64,000 nucleotides of DNA from Erigeron canadensis (GCF_010389155.1 NC_057761.1:15626501-15690500), one strand, 5' to 3'. Shown: positions 33,690 to 46,200, counted from the first letter of the stretch. Numbers and translations are program-made. The notes: generated from the letters alone by a model not told the origin.

Positions 33690-33699
33690 AATTCCCCCT
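33690..33699 (-). other. Polypurine tract of the SIRE-type element
   Basis: AGGGGGAATT on the minus strand directly before the TGTTAGG start of the 3' LTR. Confidence 0.75.
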
Positions 33700-33962
33700 A
33701 ATTGTCCAGAAATATTGTCAAGTATTTTCAAACTTGTTTCTATACAAGTTTAAGTTTGAAATACTTGAGTTTGATAAAACCTATTAAGTTTCCAAGACAT
33801 TTTTATAGATCATCAAATGTCTTGGATTTGTTTTAATTGTTTGTAGATCTTATCAGATATCTTACTTGTGAGTTACAATCTGGCAACTTGTATATACACA
33901 ACATTTACAAAGAAGTTACAAGAAAGTAAACAAAATTACAAGCAGATAGTTAGAAGGAAAAC

Positions 33963-36900
33963 TTAAACAGATGGCCCTTTGCCAGTTTTCCTTCTTTTTG
34001 TAACTGATGAAATTGGCTGTGTGTCCTCAAGATCAAGGCCTAATCTTTCTTCAATGTTTTCCTTGAACTTGATAAGATTTTGCAATACGTATTCCCAGCC
34101 CTTTTCAACCTTGTTCTTCCTCTGCCTCCCTTCCAGTAACCTCAACATCTCTACATGCTCAGAATGACCATACTGATGGACATTCGGGTTCTCAGTTGTT
34201 CTCTTAGGTCCACCAAAGTATTGTACCTCAACAACAAAATGCTTAGCACCAGGCTTGATCGAAACTTTAACATCAGTAATCTTGCCTCTATTGTGCCTTC
34301 GACGCTGTACATCAGACAAATATGTGCGAGCTTCAGATTCATTTGTCAGTTTAATTTTGCTTGTGCTCAGCTTTTGTGTAGCATCTCGAATATCATCAGT
34401 TGTGGGTTCAGATGGTTCTACCCAAGTCCTTAGATTTGCATCCCTTGGTAAAGCCTTTTGTTTTCTTCCTTTGGACTTGGGTGGATTCAACACTTTGGTG
34501 ACCGGCTTCTTTACCTGCTCAGTTCTCTTGAGAATCCCTTCAGATCTAATCTCTCTGGCCTTCTCCACCGACACATTCAAACACTTGGCATCCAGTTCAG
34601 CCTCATCATCCTGATAGTGTTTGTCCAGTTCAACTTCAAGCATTTCCTTCAGTGCATTGACTATCCTTGGATCTTCTTTGATTTTCTTGTATTCAACAAG
34701 TGTCAAGCCAAGGAGTTGAGCATCAGTGATGTCAACAAGAGGGGTTGCAAGATTTCTTCTTGATTCGAATTGGTTTACCTTCATCTGTTTCTTCCTTTCC
34801 TTGACCAATTATCCCACTCTTGCTAACTTCTGACTCTCGCTTTCAGTAACTGGAGGCAACAAATCAACATTGCCAGTTTCCAACATTGGTGCATCGGTGG
34901 CCGGTTCCATAGATTCATCAGCAATGGCCTTTCCCTTATCAATACTCCCCTTCACCACATCATCAAACACCTCAAACTCCTGCTCACCAGCCTTAGTGCT
35001 GGTAGCTACCACTAACTCCTTCCCTTTACCTGAAGTCTCCACAAGAGTGCGGGGGGCATGAACAGATCTTTCCCCCTTGGCAGCATCTAGTCCTTGCCTG
35101 ATAGCTTCAAAATCTGCATGACTGGAGGGCAAGCGATCTAGAGGCTGCCATGATTGCATTGTCTTGCACTCTTTGAAGACTCCACAAATCATGCGAACTG
35201 TCCTCCACAGATGATTGATCTCCTGAGACTGAGTCAAAACATTGCCACTTGTCAGCTCTTGACTCTTTAAGATTTGTTTGAGTACGGAGAGATCATCTGG
35301 AGAAAGCCCAGTTGCAGGGACTTCCTTAACTCCTTCAGGAACATCCTCCCTTCCTTTGCCAACTTCAGTGGTTAGATCAGATATAGTGGTTGAGTGTTCA
35401 GACACTTTGCTGGCCAGTGTATCCAGACTGCACCTCAACCGATCAATCTCAGATGTAATTGGAGTGAGATCGACCTGGGGCACTGCAATCTTGGTGATCT
35501 CAGACATCACCTTTTCAATCAAATTGTTCTCATTGGCAGCCAAAGTTTCTTCGATCTTTAGACCCACTGAAGAGGCCAACTGACTACCAAGTTCTGTTAC
35601 ATCTAGGCCAGGTTTGTTACATAGATCTTGCACCTGCCTTTCCAGATTCTTAATATCAACCTCTGATGATCTGACAGTACTGTTCAGCAGGTTGGATTTT
35701 GAAGATGTGACTCCAGATTGAGTCAGTGCGAATGCCTCCCTTAAAGATGTTGCCAGTTGGTTGGAGGATTCCACTAACTCGTTCAGCTTGCCAAACACCA
35801 AGTCCTCATTGGCAGAGAACTTGTTGATCCCCAGGTCAACCACTTTAACATTTTGCAAATGATCCTTTTGGTACCTGGAGAGGGACTTGGTGTTTTTATC
35901 AAGTGTCTTTTGAATCTCTTCTACCCTCGTGAGAAGGTTCGAGAGATCGGCTTGGAAAGACACAAATTGGCTTTCCAGTGACGGAGGAGAAGGAGTCACT
36001 GGACCAGCCCTGAAAGCTACTGGTGCAACTGGACGAGGTATGACAATATCTGGTTCTCCAGTTGCAGTAGTGTCAGTTGATAGAAGAGGAGGGTTTGTAG
36101 AAATGAAGGGAAGAGATTCAAATTGTCGTTCATGCTAAGAATGCTCAGGTGTAAACGACGACGACGGTGGTGTTAGGATGTGTCTATTTCTAGGCACACC
36201 CATAGAAGAAAGTAATTGGCGAGAGGCGAATATAGGAGGTATATCTAAGCTTTGTACATTTCTTGGGGAAACTGAAACATGTGGTTCTTGGGGTTGACCA
36301 AGGAGAGAAGGGAGCTGATCAAGTACAGTTGCATCAGCCATCTCCTGGTCAGATTCAGTCTCAGATGAGTCCGAAGACTCAAGCTGAAACTCACCCTCAT
36401 TTATGCCAAGATCCATAAATGTTGGGGGTGGCTGAACAAGTTGTTCAGACTCCTGATGACCAGTTTGAGTGGCCTCAATGGTTTCATCAGTTATGGGATC
36501 CGTTGCCAAAGCATCTTCTCCCTGGACAGAGGTGACTAGTGCCTCAACTACAACTGCTCTATCCTCAGTTACAGTATCACTGGCAGCGGCTTCAGAGACC
36601 ACAGTCACAGGTTGTGACTGGTCAGATGTAGCAAGTTCAGATCTGGATCTCCTTCTGCTTTTGGAAGATCTTCTTGCTTTGGGAATCGCCTGGACTCCAG
36701 CTTCTGCCACAGTCACCACTCCAGCAGACGAACCGGTGGGTCCCTCATTATTTTGAGGCCCGCCCAGTTGCCTTTCTGACTCACCAGATGGTGGTGCATC
36801 AGTTCGAGAGAATGCAAAGATCGTTCTCGGGGAAATCTGGACTTCATCAGAACTGGACACCAGATTGTCCAGATTCCTTAACAGTTCTGGCACAGAGAAC

Positions 36901-37698
36901 AAAGATTGTGTATTGTAGTACTCTTCTCTGCCCAGAACATGAATGAAACAGAGGGACAAAAATCTTGAGAAGGGGATACAAGGACCCCTGTTGCCCTTCA
37001 GCTTAAACACCAGGCTCCTGAACAAAATACCAGCAAAGTCCACCCTCAGTCCATTCCAAAGGCAGTAAGCCATCTCTGCCTGGAAGGAGTTTTATCTGGT
37101 CCAATCCACCAGAACTCCCTCCCAAACTCTCCACCAAGTGGACCATAAAGAACTTCCAGGATGGTGAAAGCCCTTTCATTGTAATGGACCCCTTCGTCTT
37201 CAAAACATCCCCTTCCACCATCTCCTTATTCCCCATGTCAAGGAAGACCTGACGGAAATTTATATTGGAGGGAATCACCACTGGATTTTCATTATTTCTC
37301 TAGTAGTTGAGGTTAAGGGCTTCCCTCAATGTTTCAGCGGTGATGGTACACGGGATCGACCCATCCTTTAAAGAAAAGGAGATGGATGAGCAGTCCTCAG
37401 AAAGAGAAGCAGTGTACCAGAACTCGCACAAGTAGTCGTGAAACAACTTGTTTGGGTTCAAAGAGAAGGCATCGCTGAGGGGAGAAATCCGGAGAAAGGA
37501 TTGGATTCTCCCTATAAGAGAGTCAGCGGCCTGGTGCCCTTGAAGAGATGCCATTGGATTGTTTGGATTTAATTTGATAAGCTTAGAACTAATGGGAGCA
37601 CCAGCGGCACGAGTAACATTTTGTGATGGATTGTACTCAGCAGTGAGTAGATTCACATCACGAGAACGAGATGAAGAAGAAGATGATTTAGGAGCCAT
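33963..37698 (-). pseudogene. Extra ORF downstream of pol in the SIRE-type element
   Basis: A ~1245-codon reading frame starting MAPKSSSSSSRSRD. The N-terminal ~300 residues look globular (FHDYLCEFWYTASLSEDC, INFRQVFLDMGNKE, WNGLRVDFAGILFRS); the middle is Ser/Thr/Glu/Gln-rich with a basic patch RRSSKSRRRSRSE; then a coiled-coil-like region (about 35990-35200) and a basic C-terminal domain. Breaks: TAG at 37300-37302, a frameshift near 37075, TAG at 36135-36137 and TAA at 34809-34811, the last two in one frame. Position matches the env-like or additional ORF of SIRE elements, but I see no convincing signal peptide or transmembrane segment. The C-terminal domain recurs at 55621-56467. Function unknown. 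Confidence 0.8.
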
Positions 37699-38383
37699 TT
37701 GTGAAATTGGATTTAGGGTTTTAGACTTAAAGAAGAAAGAGAGAAAAGGATCTCGAATTGTGAATGATTGGAAGAGTAAATGAAAGGAATTTTGAGTGAA
37801 GTAAATGAGACGGATATTTGGTGGGGGTATTTATAGGCAGTAAAATATTGCCAAGATATATACGAAAAGATATTTTAGTCCCCAAAAGTTTGAAATAATT
37901 TGTAAAAAAGTGATTTTTCGAAATTTTGAGAATTCAAAAATATTTAATACCTCCCATCAAGCATTTAATGCTACGACGGTTGGTATTCCCACTCACCCAC
38001 TAACTTCATCAATACCCATAAAAAGTGCAGTACATTTCAGCAAAAAGTCTTGACACGTAAGACATGTCAGGTGACGTTTGTGAGTGCGAGGTGAGCACTC
38101 GAGTAACATCACGTGTCACAAGTATCCACCAAGTAAAACATAACGTTATGAAATCTGGCTGACCACCATTTTGAGACAAGCTGGGACTTTCAGTTGCTAG
38201 TTTCAACTGATGACTTTCAGTTGCATTTTTCAACAAATTTTATTTTGAAAAATATTTTGAGTCTTTTCCCCCTAAAAATGTGATCCATTTGATCAGTGAC
38301 TAGTCTGTGAGTACATCAAGGCGTTCAATCTCCAACCAATCAAGGATCACCTGGACCATCCTCAACTGAAGGGCCTCTCCAGT
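37699..38383 (-). other. Spacer between pol and the extra ORF
   Basis: About 685 bp without a supported ORF. It contains a purine tract like the terminal one (38263-38278). A TATA-like TATAAATACCC occurs on the minus strand near 37825-37838, about 130 bp upstream of the extra ORF start, so a subgenomic promoter is conceivable. Confidence 0.5.
38263..38278 (-). other. Internal polypurine-like tract
   Basis: Minus strand TTTTTAGGGGGAAAAG, sharing AGGGGGAA with the terminal polypurine tract at 33690-33699. It lies just after the pol stop. Confidence 0.5.
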
Positions 38384-41300
38384 TTAGTGAGGATTTAACA
38401 TACCTAGTTCGCTGATGAGATGTTTAAAAGTTTTCTCATCAAGAGGTTTTGTAAAAACATCAGCTAACTGTTTATCAGTGGGGATGAAATGTATTTCAAT
38501 GTCTCCTTTCATAACATGATCACGAATGAAGTGATACCTGATATCAATATGCTTTGTCTTTGAGTGCATCACAGGATTGTGAGATATAGCAATTGCACTG
38601 GTGTTGTCACAAAAGATTGGGGTTCTTGTTAATTTCATACCATAATCAAGTAACTGGTTTTTGATCCAGAGAATCTGGGCACAGCAACTGGCCGCAGAAA
38701 TGTATTCTGCCTCAGTAGTAGACATTGAGACCGAAGTCTGCTTCTTACTGGTCCAACTCACCAGTTTTCCCCCTAGGAAGTGACATCCACCAGTTGTGGA
38801 TTTTCTATAAATCTTACAACCTGCATGATCTGAATCTGAATAACCCATTAGATCTAACCCTGAGCCTTTGGGATACCAAAGACCAAGGCTAGGGCACCCT
38901 TTCAGGTACCTGAAAATGCGTTTAACAGCATGCAAGTGTGATTCTTTTGGATTTGCCTGAAATCTGGCACATAAACATGTTGCAAACATTATATCTGGTC
39001 GACTGGCAGTTAAATACATCAGTGAACCAACCATTCCACGATATTCTTTTTGGTCCACTGGTTTGCCATTTGGGTCAGAGTCCAAATTTAATGGAGCTGA
39101 AATAGGTGTAGTTTTTGATGGGATAGAATCATATTTGTATTTTCTTAACAAATCTCTGACATATTTTTCTTGGTTAATAAAAATACCATCCATGGTTTGT
39201 TTGATTTGTAAACCTAAGAAAAATGTTAATTCACCCATTAAACTCATCTCATATTCTTGAGACATAATTTTCGAAAACCTTTTACACATTTCATCATCAG
39301 TTGACCCGAATATAATATCATCAACATAAATTTGTACCAGCAAGATATTACCTTTTTCTTTCAAGATGAACAAGGTATTATCTATTGCACCTCTTTGAAA
39401 ACCATTTTTGAGAAGATGTTTAGTTAGAGTATCATACCAGGCTCTTGGGGCTTGTCGAAGACCATATAAAGCTTTGTTCAGTCTATATACCTAATGACGA
39501 TGCTTTTCATTTATGAAGCCTGGAGTCTGTGTAACATACACTTCTTCTTCCAACGTGCCATTCAGAAACGCACTTTTTACATCCATCTGAAAGACTTTGA
39601 ATTGCAAGTGAGCAGCATAAGCCAAGAAAATTCTGATGGCTTCAAGTCTTGCAACTGGAGCAAAAGTTTCATCGAAATCAACACCTTCTGCTTGACAGTA
39701 ACCCTTGGCAACCAATCTAGCTTTGTTTCTTATAACGTTGCCATCTTCATCCATCTTGTTTCGGTAGACCCACCTCGTTCCAATGGGTTCTCTCTTTAAC
39801 TCTGGAGGGCAAGGAACAAACTCCCAAACATTGTTCCTTTCGAACTGGTTGAGTTCTTCTTGCATAGCTTCAACCCAGCTTGGATCTGCCATAGCCTCGT
39901 CAATCTTCTTCGGTTCAATCAGTGATAAGAAGGTGACGTTCAAGCATTGATCACTTGTGGCTCTTCTAGTCTGAGCCCTACTATCTGGATTGCCAATAAT
40001 CTGCTCGATGGGATGAGCAGCAGTCTATTTAGTGTATTGACTAGGTTGAAATATTACAACATCAGTGCAAGACACCTGACGATCTCCAACAGATGCAGCT
40101 ACTGGAGGAGGATCAGTCCAAACTACTTCAACTTCATCATCAGTGTCAACTGAAGAGTTAACATGATGTTCTTCAAACAAAGGTATATCTTGAAGAACTG
40201 GAGCAACTTGAACTGGTTCTGATGTTGTTGTGGCACGTACATCAGATCCAATTACCAGTTTTTTTCAGGTAGGTTAAAACTGATAGAAGGATAAAATGAG
40301 GTGTCACTGAAGTTCTTCTTTTCCTTAACTGGTTCCAAGACTTGATGTCTGGAAACATTTTCTGGTGTACTAACTGATTGATGAACCTGATCAGATACAC
40401 CAAAATCAATTGGGACAACTGAAGATAAATCAAGGGTTGGTCTTTTGTTGATTGCTTCATTTGATTCATCGAATGTGACATGAATTGTTTCATGTACCTT
40501 TCGGAGTCTATAATTATAAACTCTATAGGCTTTTCTAACATCTGAATACCCCACAAAGACACCATCGTCAGCTTTTGCATCAAATTTTCCCAACTGACTG
40601 GAATCGTTTAAGATGTAAACTGGACAACCAAATACATGGAAGTATCCAATATTTGGTTTACGATTCCTGAGGACTTCATAGGCAGTCTTCCTGTGTCTCT
40701 TGACATAAACTGACCGGTTTTGGGTGTGACAAGCAGTTGCCACAGCTTCAGCCCAAAAACAGGTGGGAAGACCAGATTCAGATAACATACTTCTGGCAGC
40801 TTCAATCAATGTGCGATTCTTTCTTTCAACCACACCATTTTGTTCTGGAGAACGAGCTGACGAAAAGTTTTGAGAAACGCCAGTGCCAGTGCAAAATGTC
40901 TCCAATTCTTTATTAATGAATTCTGTACCATTATCACTTCGCAACTGACATACTTTCTTGGTATACTTGAGTTCAATTCGCTTGATGAGAGAGATAATTT
41001 CACCAGGTGCATCACTCTTTGATCTGATAAATATCACCCAACAAAATCTGGTGTATTAATCGACCACAACTAAAGTGTATCTCTTACCAGCTTTAGTTTG
41101 AACATTCACTGGACCAAAGAGATCCATATGAAGCATGTGAAGAGGTTCAGTGATACTGAAATTTTGTCTGGTCTTGAAACTGGCTCTTTTCTTTTTGCCC
41201 ATTTCACACCCTGGACATGGCTTCTCCTTTTTAAAGGAAAACAAAGGTATCCCATCAACCAGTTGCTTTCTTGACAACTTGTTGATATTTTTGAAATTAA

Positions 41301-41750
41301 GATGGGATAACCGTTTATGCCACAGCCAGTTGGTGTCCTCATCAGCCTTGACATAGAAACAATGCTCTTTTGGAGCAGGCTCCATGTCCATGATGTACAC
41401 ATTCCCTTTTCTTGGTGCAATCATGACTACCTTCCAATCCTTGTTAAAAATAGTGCCTTGAGCAATGTCGAACAGTACCCTATATCCATCATCACAAAGT
41501 TGACTGACACTTATCAGGTTATATTTCAAACCATTGACAAACGCAACTTTTGTGAACTGGATCTGCCCATTGTCAACAACACCATATCCTTCAGTTTTCC
41601 CACTTCCATCATTACCAAATGTCACTGCTGGTCCATCGCAGACAGTGAACTCTTCCAGCAGGAGCTTACATCCGGTCATAGTTCAGTCAGCTGCGCTGTC
41701 CAGATACCAAATATTCTTCTTTCGATCGCCCTGCACACCCAAGTTAGTGA
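38384..41750 (-). pseudogene. Pol of the SIRE-type element (protease, integrase, RT, RNase H)
   Basis: Copia order is clear. Protease: WYLDSAAD...TMTG at about 41705-41670, with TGA replacing a residue in the active-site region. GAG-pre-integrase: WLWHKRLSHLNF and CPGCEMGKK. Integrase: [79 protein letters not shown]. RNase H: SDSDHAGC, TTEAEYISA, ending ISELGMLNPH at 38384. Lesions: TGA near 41684, TAA at 41056-41058, a frameshift near 40252, TAG at 40025-40027 and TAG at 39491-39493. Pol lies in a different frame from gag. Confidence 0.93.
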
Positions 41751-44158
41751 TTAGTTATTTTTGTGAACCCATCTTTTCTTCATGGGTCCACTGGACTTCT
41801 TCTGAGAAGTCCCAGGTGCTTGAGTGGGTGTAGAACTGGATGAAGAAATTGAAAGGTTCTCTCCAGTTTCTGGAGTAAAAACAATTGGTTTTAGTGGAAC
41901 ATTGACCTCCTTTTTCTTTTCGATGTTTACTCCTTTCTGAGCAGATTGTTTTATCTTTTGTTTTTGAGGAGGTGTTTTGACATTTTGTTTTTCAACTGAA
42001 GAAGATGCAACTCCTTCCAAATTTTTAATTCTGGCAGTACAACTTTGTACCTGCCTAGACAAATTTTGGAGTTGATTCTCCATTTTTAACAAAATGTTTT
42101 TTTCATCAGGCTGCTGGCCTATGGACTTGGGCTCAGCGGGGGTTTTAGTCTTTTGAGTTGAGGACTCATTTGACTTATGAGGTAAAGGATTGTCACCAGA
42201 TTCCTTTTTAACTGGAGCTTTAGCCTTCTTGGCTCCAGTTTTGACCTCAACAGGGTTGGTCTTAGTGGATTCAGATTTGACAGTGTCAGAGGAATCATAA
42301 GGAGTTTCAACCTTAACAGATTCTGGCAATTGGTGAATAGTGGGTAAAACAGCTGCCATCTGAAGATTACCAGATTTCCAGGCAGTTTTTTGAGCATCAA
42401 TGGTTTTAGAAAAAGTGTCATAATTTTTACCAGATGCTTGTACCCAAGAATTGATAACCATGTGTTCCTTTTCAAGATCAAATTTTAGTTTTTGTTTATC
42501 TCTTTCCAATGCCTCATTTTTCAAATCTGACTCTTTAAGAGCCAACTGGACACTTTGCAAATCATTTATTTGACCTTTCATGTTGTTAAATTCAACCAAA
42601 ACTGTTTTTAAGTATCTTTCACAGTCAGTTCTCATGGTTTCAACAAATAATAAGTCATCATTCAATGATTCAGCAATATCCAGTTTCAATTCTGAATCTA
42701 TCTCGACATCATAATCCCTTACCTTCTTTAAAATGATGTCAACCCATCTTCCTGACACAACATCATCTTTCACCACTGGTTGTTGATTCTCCAATGCCAT
42801 GAAACACACATCTCTAATCTCTTCTTCATCATCAGATGAATCATCAGAGAGTTCCCATTTCCCTTCAGTTTGAGCCATCATGCACTTGTTCTTTTCTTTC
42901 TCGTTTTCTTGTTCAAGTGACATGAGAGCAATCTGGGCCTTAAGTTTCTTGTATTTGGCCTTATTATCATCAGTTTTAACAAAATTTGGGACAATAGGAC
43001 CAGTTTGGTTGTTCATCTGACTAGATCTGCATTCCTTCATGAAATGGCCTTTCTTACCACATTTGTAGCAGGTAAGATTAGCCTTATCCATAGAAATTGA
43101 ACTGGAAGCATTATTGGACCCATTAAATCGATTAGATTTATGCTTAAACCTATTGAAGGTTTTAGCAATCATGGCTACCAGATCATCATCGTCAGTTTCC
43201 TCACAACCATCACTGAGATTTGTGGTTAGGCCAGAGTTCAGTAAGATGTTTAACATTTCCTTCATAGAATGTGACTGGACATTCTCAGTAGACATTAAAG
43301 CAGCAAAAGGTTGCCCAGAAAAGTTGGCAGCCTTGGAACTCTGAGCATGGTTTAAAGCATCTTGCTCAGCCAATAATCTTGCAGCATCGTTATCTTCAGT
43401 GAATCTGAAGGCTCCATAAAGGGAAGCAAGAGTATGGCTATGCAAGGTCTTTCCTTGTCTTAAGACAAGAACCATGTGTGCCCATTTGGATGGCAAAACA
43501 TCACAGAATTTTTCAAGAAGAATATCCTTATCCTTCTCCACTCCCAAGCCTCTAAGTTGATTAATTAGGCCAGTAAATCTGGTATATAAGTACCAGTTAA
43601 ACTTTCATTGGGAAGAGCAAAGAAGGATTCATACTTCTTGTTAAGAGCAACCTTTCTGGTGACAATGGTGTCATTTCCTCCTTCAAACTGGAGAACTAGT
43701 TCATCCCACATAGATTTTGCACTAGGAAATAGCACAAGAGTAGGAATTAGTTCCTCAGGTATAGCAGAAAGGATCATGTTTTTCAGTTTGGTATCAAGAT
43801 CAACAAATCTGCGATCCTCATCTGACCAATGTTCCTCAGATTTCTCCCTGGTGCCTCTTCTCCCAGTAGGGTCGAGAAGAGGGCTAACACCACTGGACAT
43901 GGGTATATATGGTCCATCCTTAAGGATTTTCAACATATACCTATCTATCCCACCAAAATGCAAGAGCATTCTAGCCTTCCATGTACCAAATGTCTCACCA
44001 TTCCCATTGAATTTGGGAACAGGAGAGTTTGAGTAATGTACATGAACGTGGTTAGCTCCAGGAGTTGGAGGACGAGGAGGAGGGTTAGTATTTAAAGGAG
44101 TAGCAATATTCGGATTAGATTCATTTGGACCAGAACCATTCTCACCTTCAGCAGCCAT
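41751..44158 (-). pseudogene. Gag of the SIRE-type element
   Basis: Starts MAAEGENGSGPNESNPN and ends MKKRWVHKNN. The N-terminal part has the retro-copia gag core (FGTWKARMLLHFGGID, KSMWDELVLQFEG) followed by a zinc knuckle CYKCGKKGHFMKEC (about 43065-43025), acidic DDSSDDEEE stretches and a long Lys/Gln-rich coiled-coil tail with KSES and PAEPKS repeats. Only one lesion is seen: a small frameshift at about 43570-43580, just after ESLTGTY. At over 800 residues it is large, as usual for SIRE. It would form the virus-like particle. Confidence 0.9.
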
Positions 44159-44199
44159 CGAAGCAGACCTAGGTTATAGAATTGAAACAATTCAACCTG

Positions 44200-44214
44200 C
44201 CTGTTCTGATACCA
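44200..44214 (-). other. Primer binding site (tRNA-iMet)
   Basis: TGGTATCAGAACAGG on the minus strand, two bases after the 5' LTR end. Confidence 0.8.
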
Positions 44215-44216
44215 CT

Positions 44217-45170
44217 TATAAGTCCCAACTATTACTAGATGGGTGCTGAAGACACCTCTATGTCGATGGTGAGTGAGCTTTGCAACACAATCAATTAATC
44301 TGGATATGAGCAGTTTAGATTGATCGTGTACCAGGTTAACTGGATTAAATGTATTTAGGTAACAGAATACATAAATTAATACAATGCAATAATATAAATG
44401 ACAAGTATATTTCAAGTGTATTTTATTTATTTGATTGTTTAAATAAAATACAAGGTTGTTGCGGAACCAAGATAATACATGAATGTAAATATCCTAACAA
44501 CCCATGAATTACAATTGATCTAAACTTGGAAATTCTCCTAAACAATCGAAACACTTAGAGTTGTGAAATGTTCCTTTTTGCGATTGAGAGAATATTGCAC
44601 AAGTTCACCAATATTGCAGAATATATGTATTTGCAAAGTTGTTAAAAAAATGTTTGTGCAAGGACCTCTATTTATAGTCGAAGATTGAGCATGGGGATCT
44701 CAACTTCGACGTACAAATATGGTTGACAGCACACAAAAGTATTGTTTAAATAATCCTTTGTGTGTGCTAAATAAAGTAAGACAAAGGTTTACTTTATTCA
44801 ACCACTCTACATCTTTGCACCTTTATCCAGAGACAATATCATTGTCCGGTTAAAAGGATGTAGAGTAAAAAGGTCCTCCTCGTAATCAGTGTAAAGCTTT
44901 GTAAGAGCATTTACACTGGAGGATTCTCCAGTTGATTGATCTGGTAGATTGTCAATTGGGCTTCGCTGCCATTGCCAATCTCTGTCTTCCATTTGTTGTC
45001 TTTGACTTAAACTGGAAGGTCTTCAGATTCTAGTCTTCTGATCTCAACTGGAGGAAGTCATCAGTTGCTTAACCTGTACAATGCAACTGGACTTCTAATA
45101 TTTCGGACAATTCCGCATGCTCTCCAGATGTCGCTGGAGAGCTCCAGTTTGACTTAAACTGGACCTAACA
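44217..45170 (-). repeat. 5' LTR of the SIRE-type element (954 bp)
   Basis: Same ends as the other LTR (minus-strand TGTTAGGTCC to GGGACTTATA). It lacks 24 bp found in the 3' LTR and carries the 26 bp segment 44951-44976 in the opposite orientation. Confidence 0.94.
44669..44676 (-). promoter_or_regulatory. TATA box of the 5' LTR (element promoter)
   Basis: TATAAATA on the minus strand within CTATAAATAGAGGTCC; promoter of the element's genomic RNA by position. Confidence 0.6.
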
Positions 45171-45175
45171 CCCTT

Positions 45176-45474
45176 GGATGGATTAATCTAATGATAATCT
45201 AACCATTATTTATTTTGATGATATCATTACCTAAAAATAACTAAATTATGTTAAACCCTTTAATTAATTCACACTTAAAAAAACAAAAATGTTATTATGT
45301 ACGAAGGTTAGCTTTCAAATTTGGTATTGGTTCTATAAACCAACTAGGAAAGTTAATTAAAAATCGACTACTTAAATTTTCATATTAAACGTTCAAATGT
45401 ACTCCATATTTTCAGATTATTGTTTTATGAATATGACTTGTTTCCTTCCTATAATTAATTATTATTCTATATCT
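45176..45474. other. AT-rich intergenic DNA
   Basis: No gene or repeat end seen. Confidence 0.4.
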
Positions 45475-45774
45475 CTATCTCTTCTCTATTTCCTTATAAA
45501 GTAAAAAATCATTTTTATTTTAGGTAATTCTATTTTTAAATTACCAAAATTACTCTTCACTTTTCATATTTTACTTTTAATGAATTTAATTTACATTCTA
45601 AACATTTATTTTTAATAATTAACACTTTAGGCCCTTATTTTCTAAAAATTTCCACTATCACAATTACAACAACCGACAGCGCTCGACACTGCCACCACCA
45701 CCAATAGTACCATTACCGACACCACTAGACCGCATTTCCCACCACTGCCGCCGCATTACGCGGGTACCATGTTA
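45475..45774 (+). mobile_element. Helitron-like element of the CCGCATT family
   Basis: A TCTATATCTCTATCTC start-like phrase and, at the other end, a CCACCACCACC-rich segment, hairpin CCGCATTACGCGG (45751-45763) and GGTACCATGTTA, where GTTA replaces the expected CTRR. Its interior resembles the 30423-30731 copy (TTACCAAAATTACTC, TTAATGAATTTAATTTACA). Borders approximate. Confidence 0.45.
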
Positions 45775-45775
45775 T

Positions 45776-46200
45776 TTATGTCCATATCGAAAACTCAAAA
45801 GATAGTATTATGAGATAAGATATATAACCAAAAAAGCGATAAAAACCAATGTGAAATAGTAGAATTAAAACAATTAGGTATCTATATATTGATCTAAATT
45901 TCTCATGAAAAAAATAAATCACATCTTCTTAATAAAGTGTGTTAATTTCTTTTGTTAAACCATACAATAATGAGATATAAATGATTTGATACTTTTTTTT
46001 ATAAATAATATAATAATAAAATATAATATAAATAATAATGATAGATACGTTTAAAATTAAAAGTTAGAATCCTTTGTTATCCTATATTACTAAATTTTAT
46101 AAATTTAAAATTTACATTAATACGTGGAAACTTATTTGGCAAAATTAACCACAAGGTTAAATGTAGAATAAAAACTAATTTGGCAACTAAAGTATCATCT
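45776..46200. other. AT-rich intergenic DNA
   Basis: No gene; A/T homopolymer-rich sequence only. Confidence 0.4.

Larger units (their letters stand above)
32712..45170 (-). mobile_element. SIRE/Maximus-type Ty1-copia element with extra ORF
   Basis: 12.46 kb element on the minus strand: 5' LTR 45170-44217, iMet primer site, gag, protease-integrase-RT-RNase H in copia order, a spacer, a 3.7 kb extra ORF, polypurine tract and 3' LTR 33689-32712. Perfect 5 bp duplication CCCTT. The LTRs differ by about a dozen substitutions, one 24 bp deletion and one 26 bp inversion. The size, long coiled-coil gag tail and post-pol ORF are typical of SIRE/Maximus. About nine stops or frameshifts inactivate it. 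Confidence 0.94.

Noticed and set aside
34155..35583. Several plus-strand ORFs of about 100 codons opposite the extra ORF
   Set aside because: Antisense shadows with no domains.
33963..37698. Calling the extra ORF an envelope gene
   Set aside because: No signal peptide, transmembrane helix or cleavage site is evident; position alone is not enough.
41317..41833. Plus-strand ORFs of 145 and 99 codons
   Set aside because: Antisense shadows of the SIRE-type gag/pol; no homology of their own.
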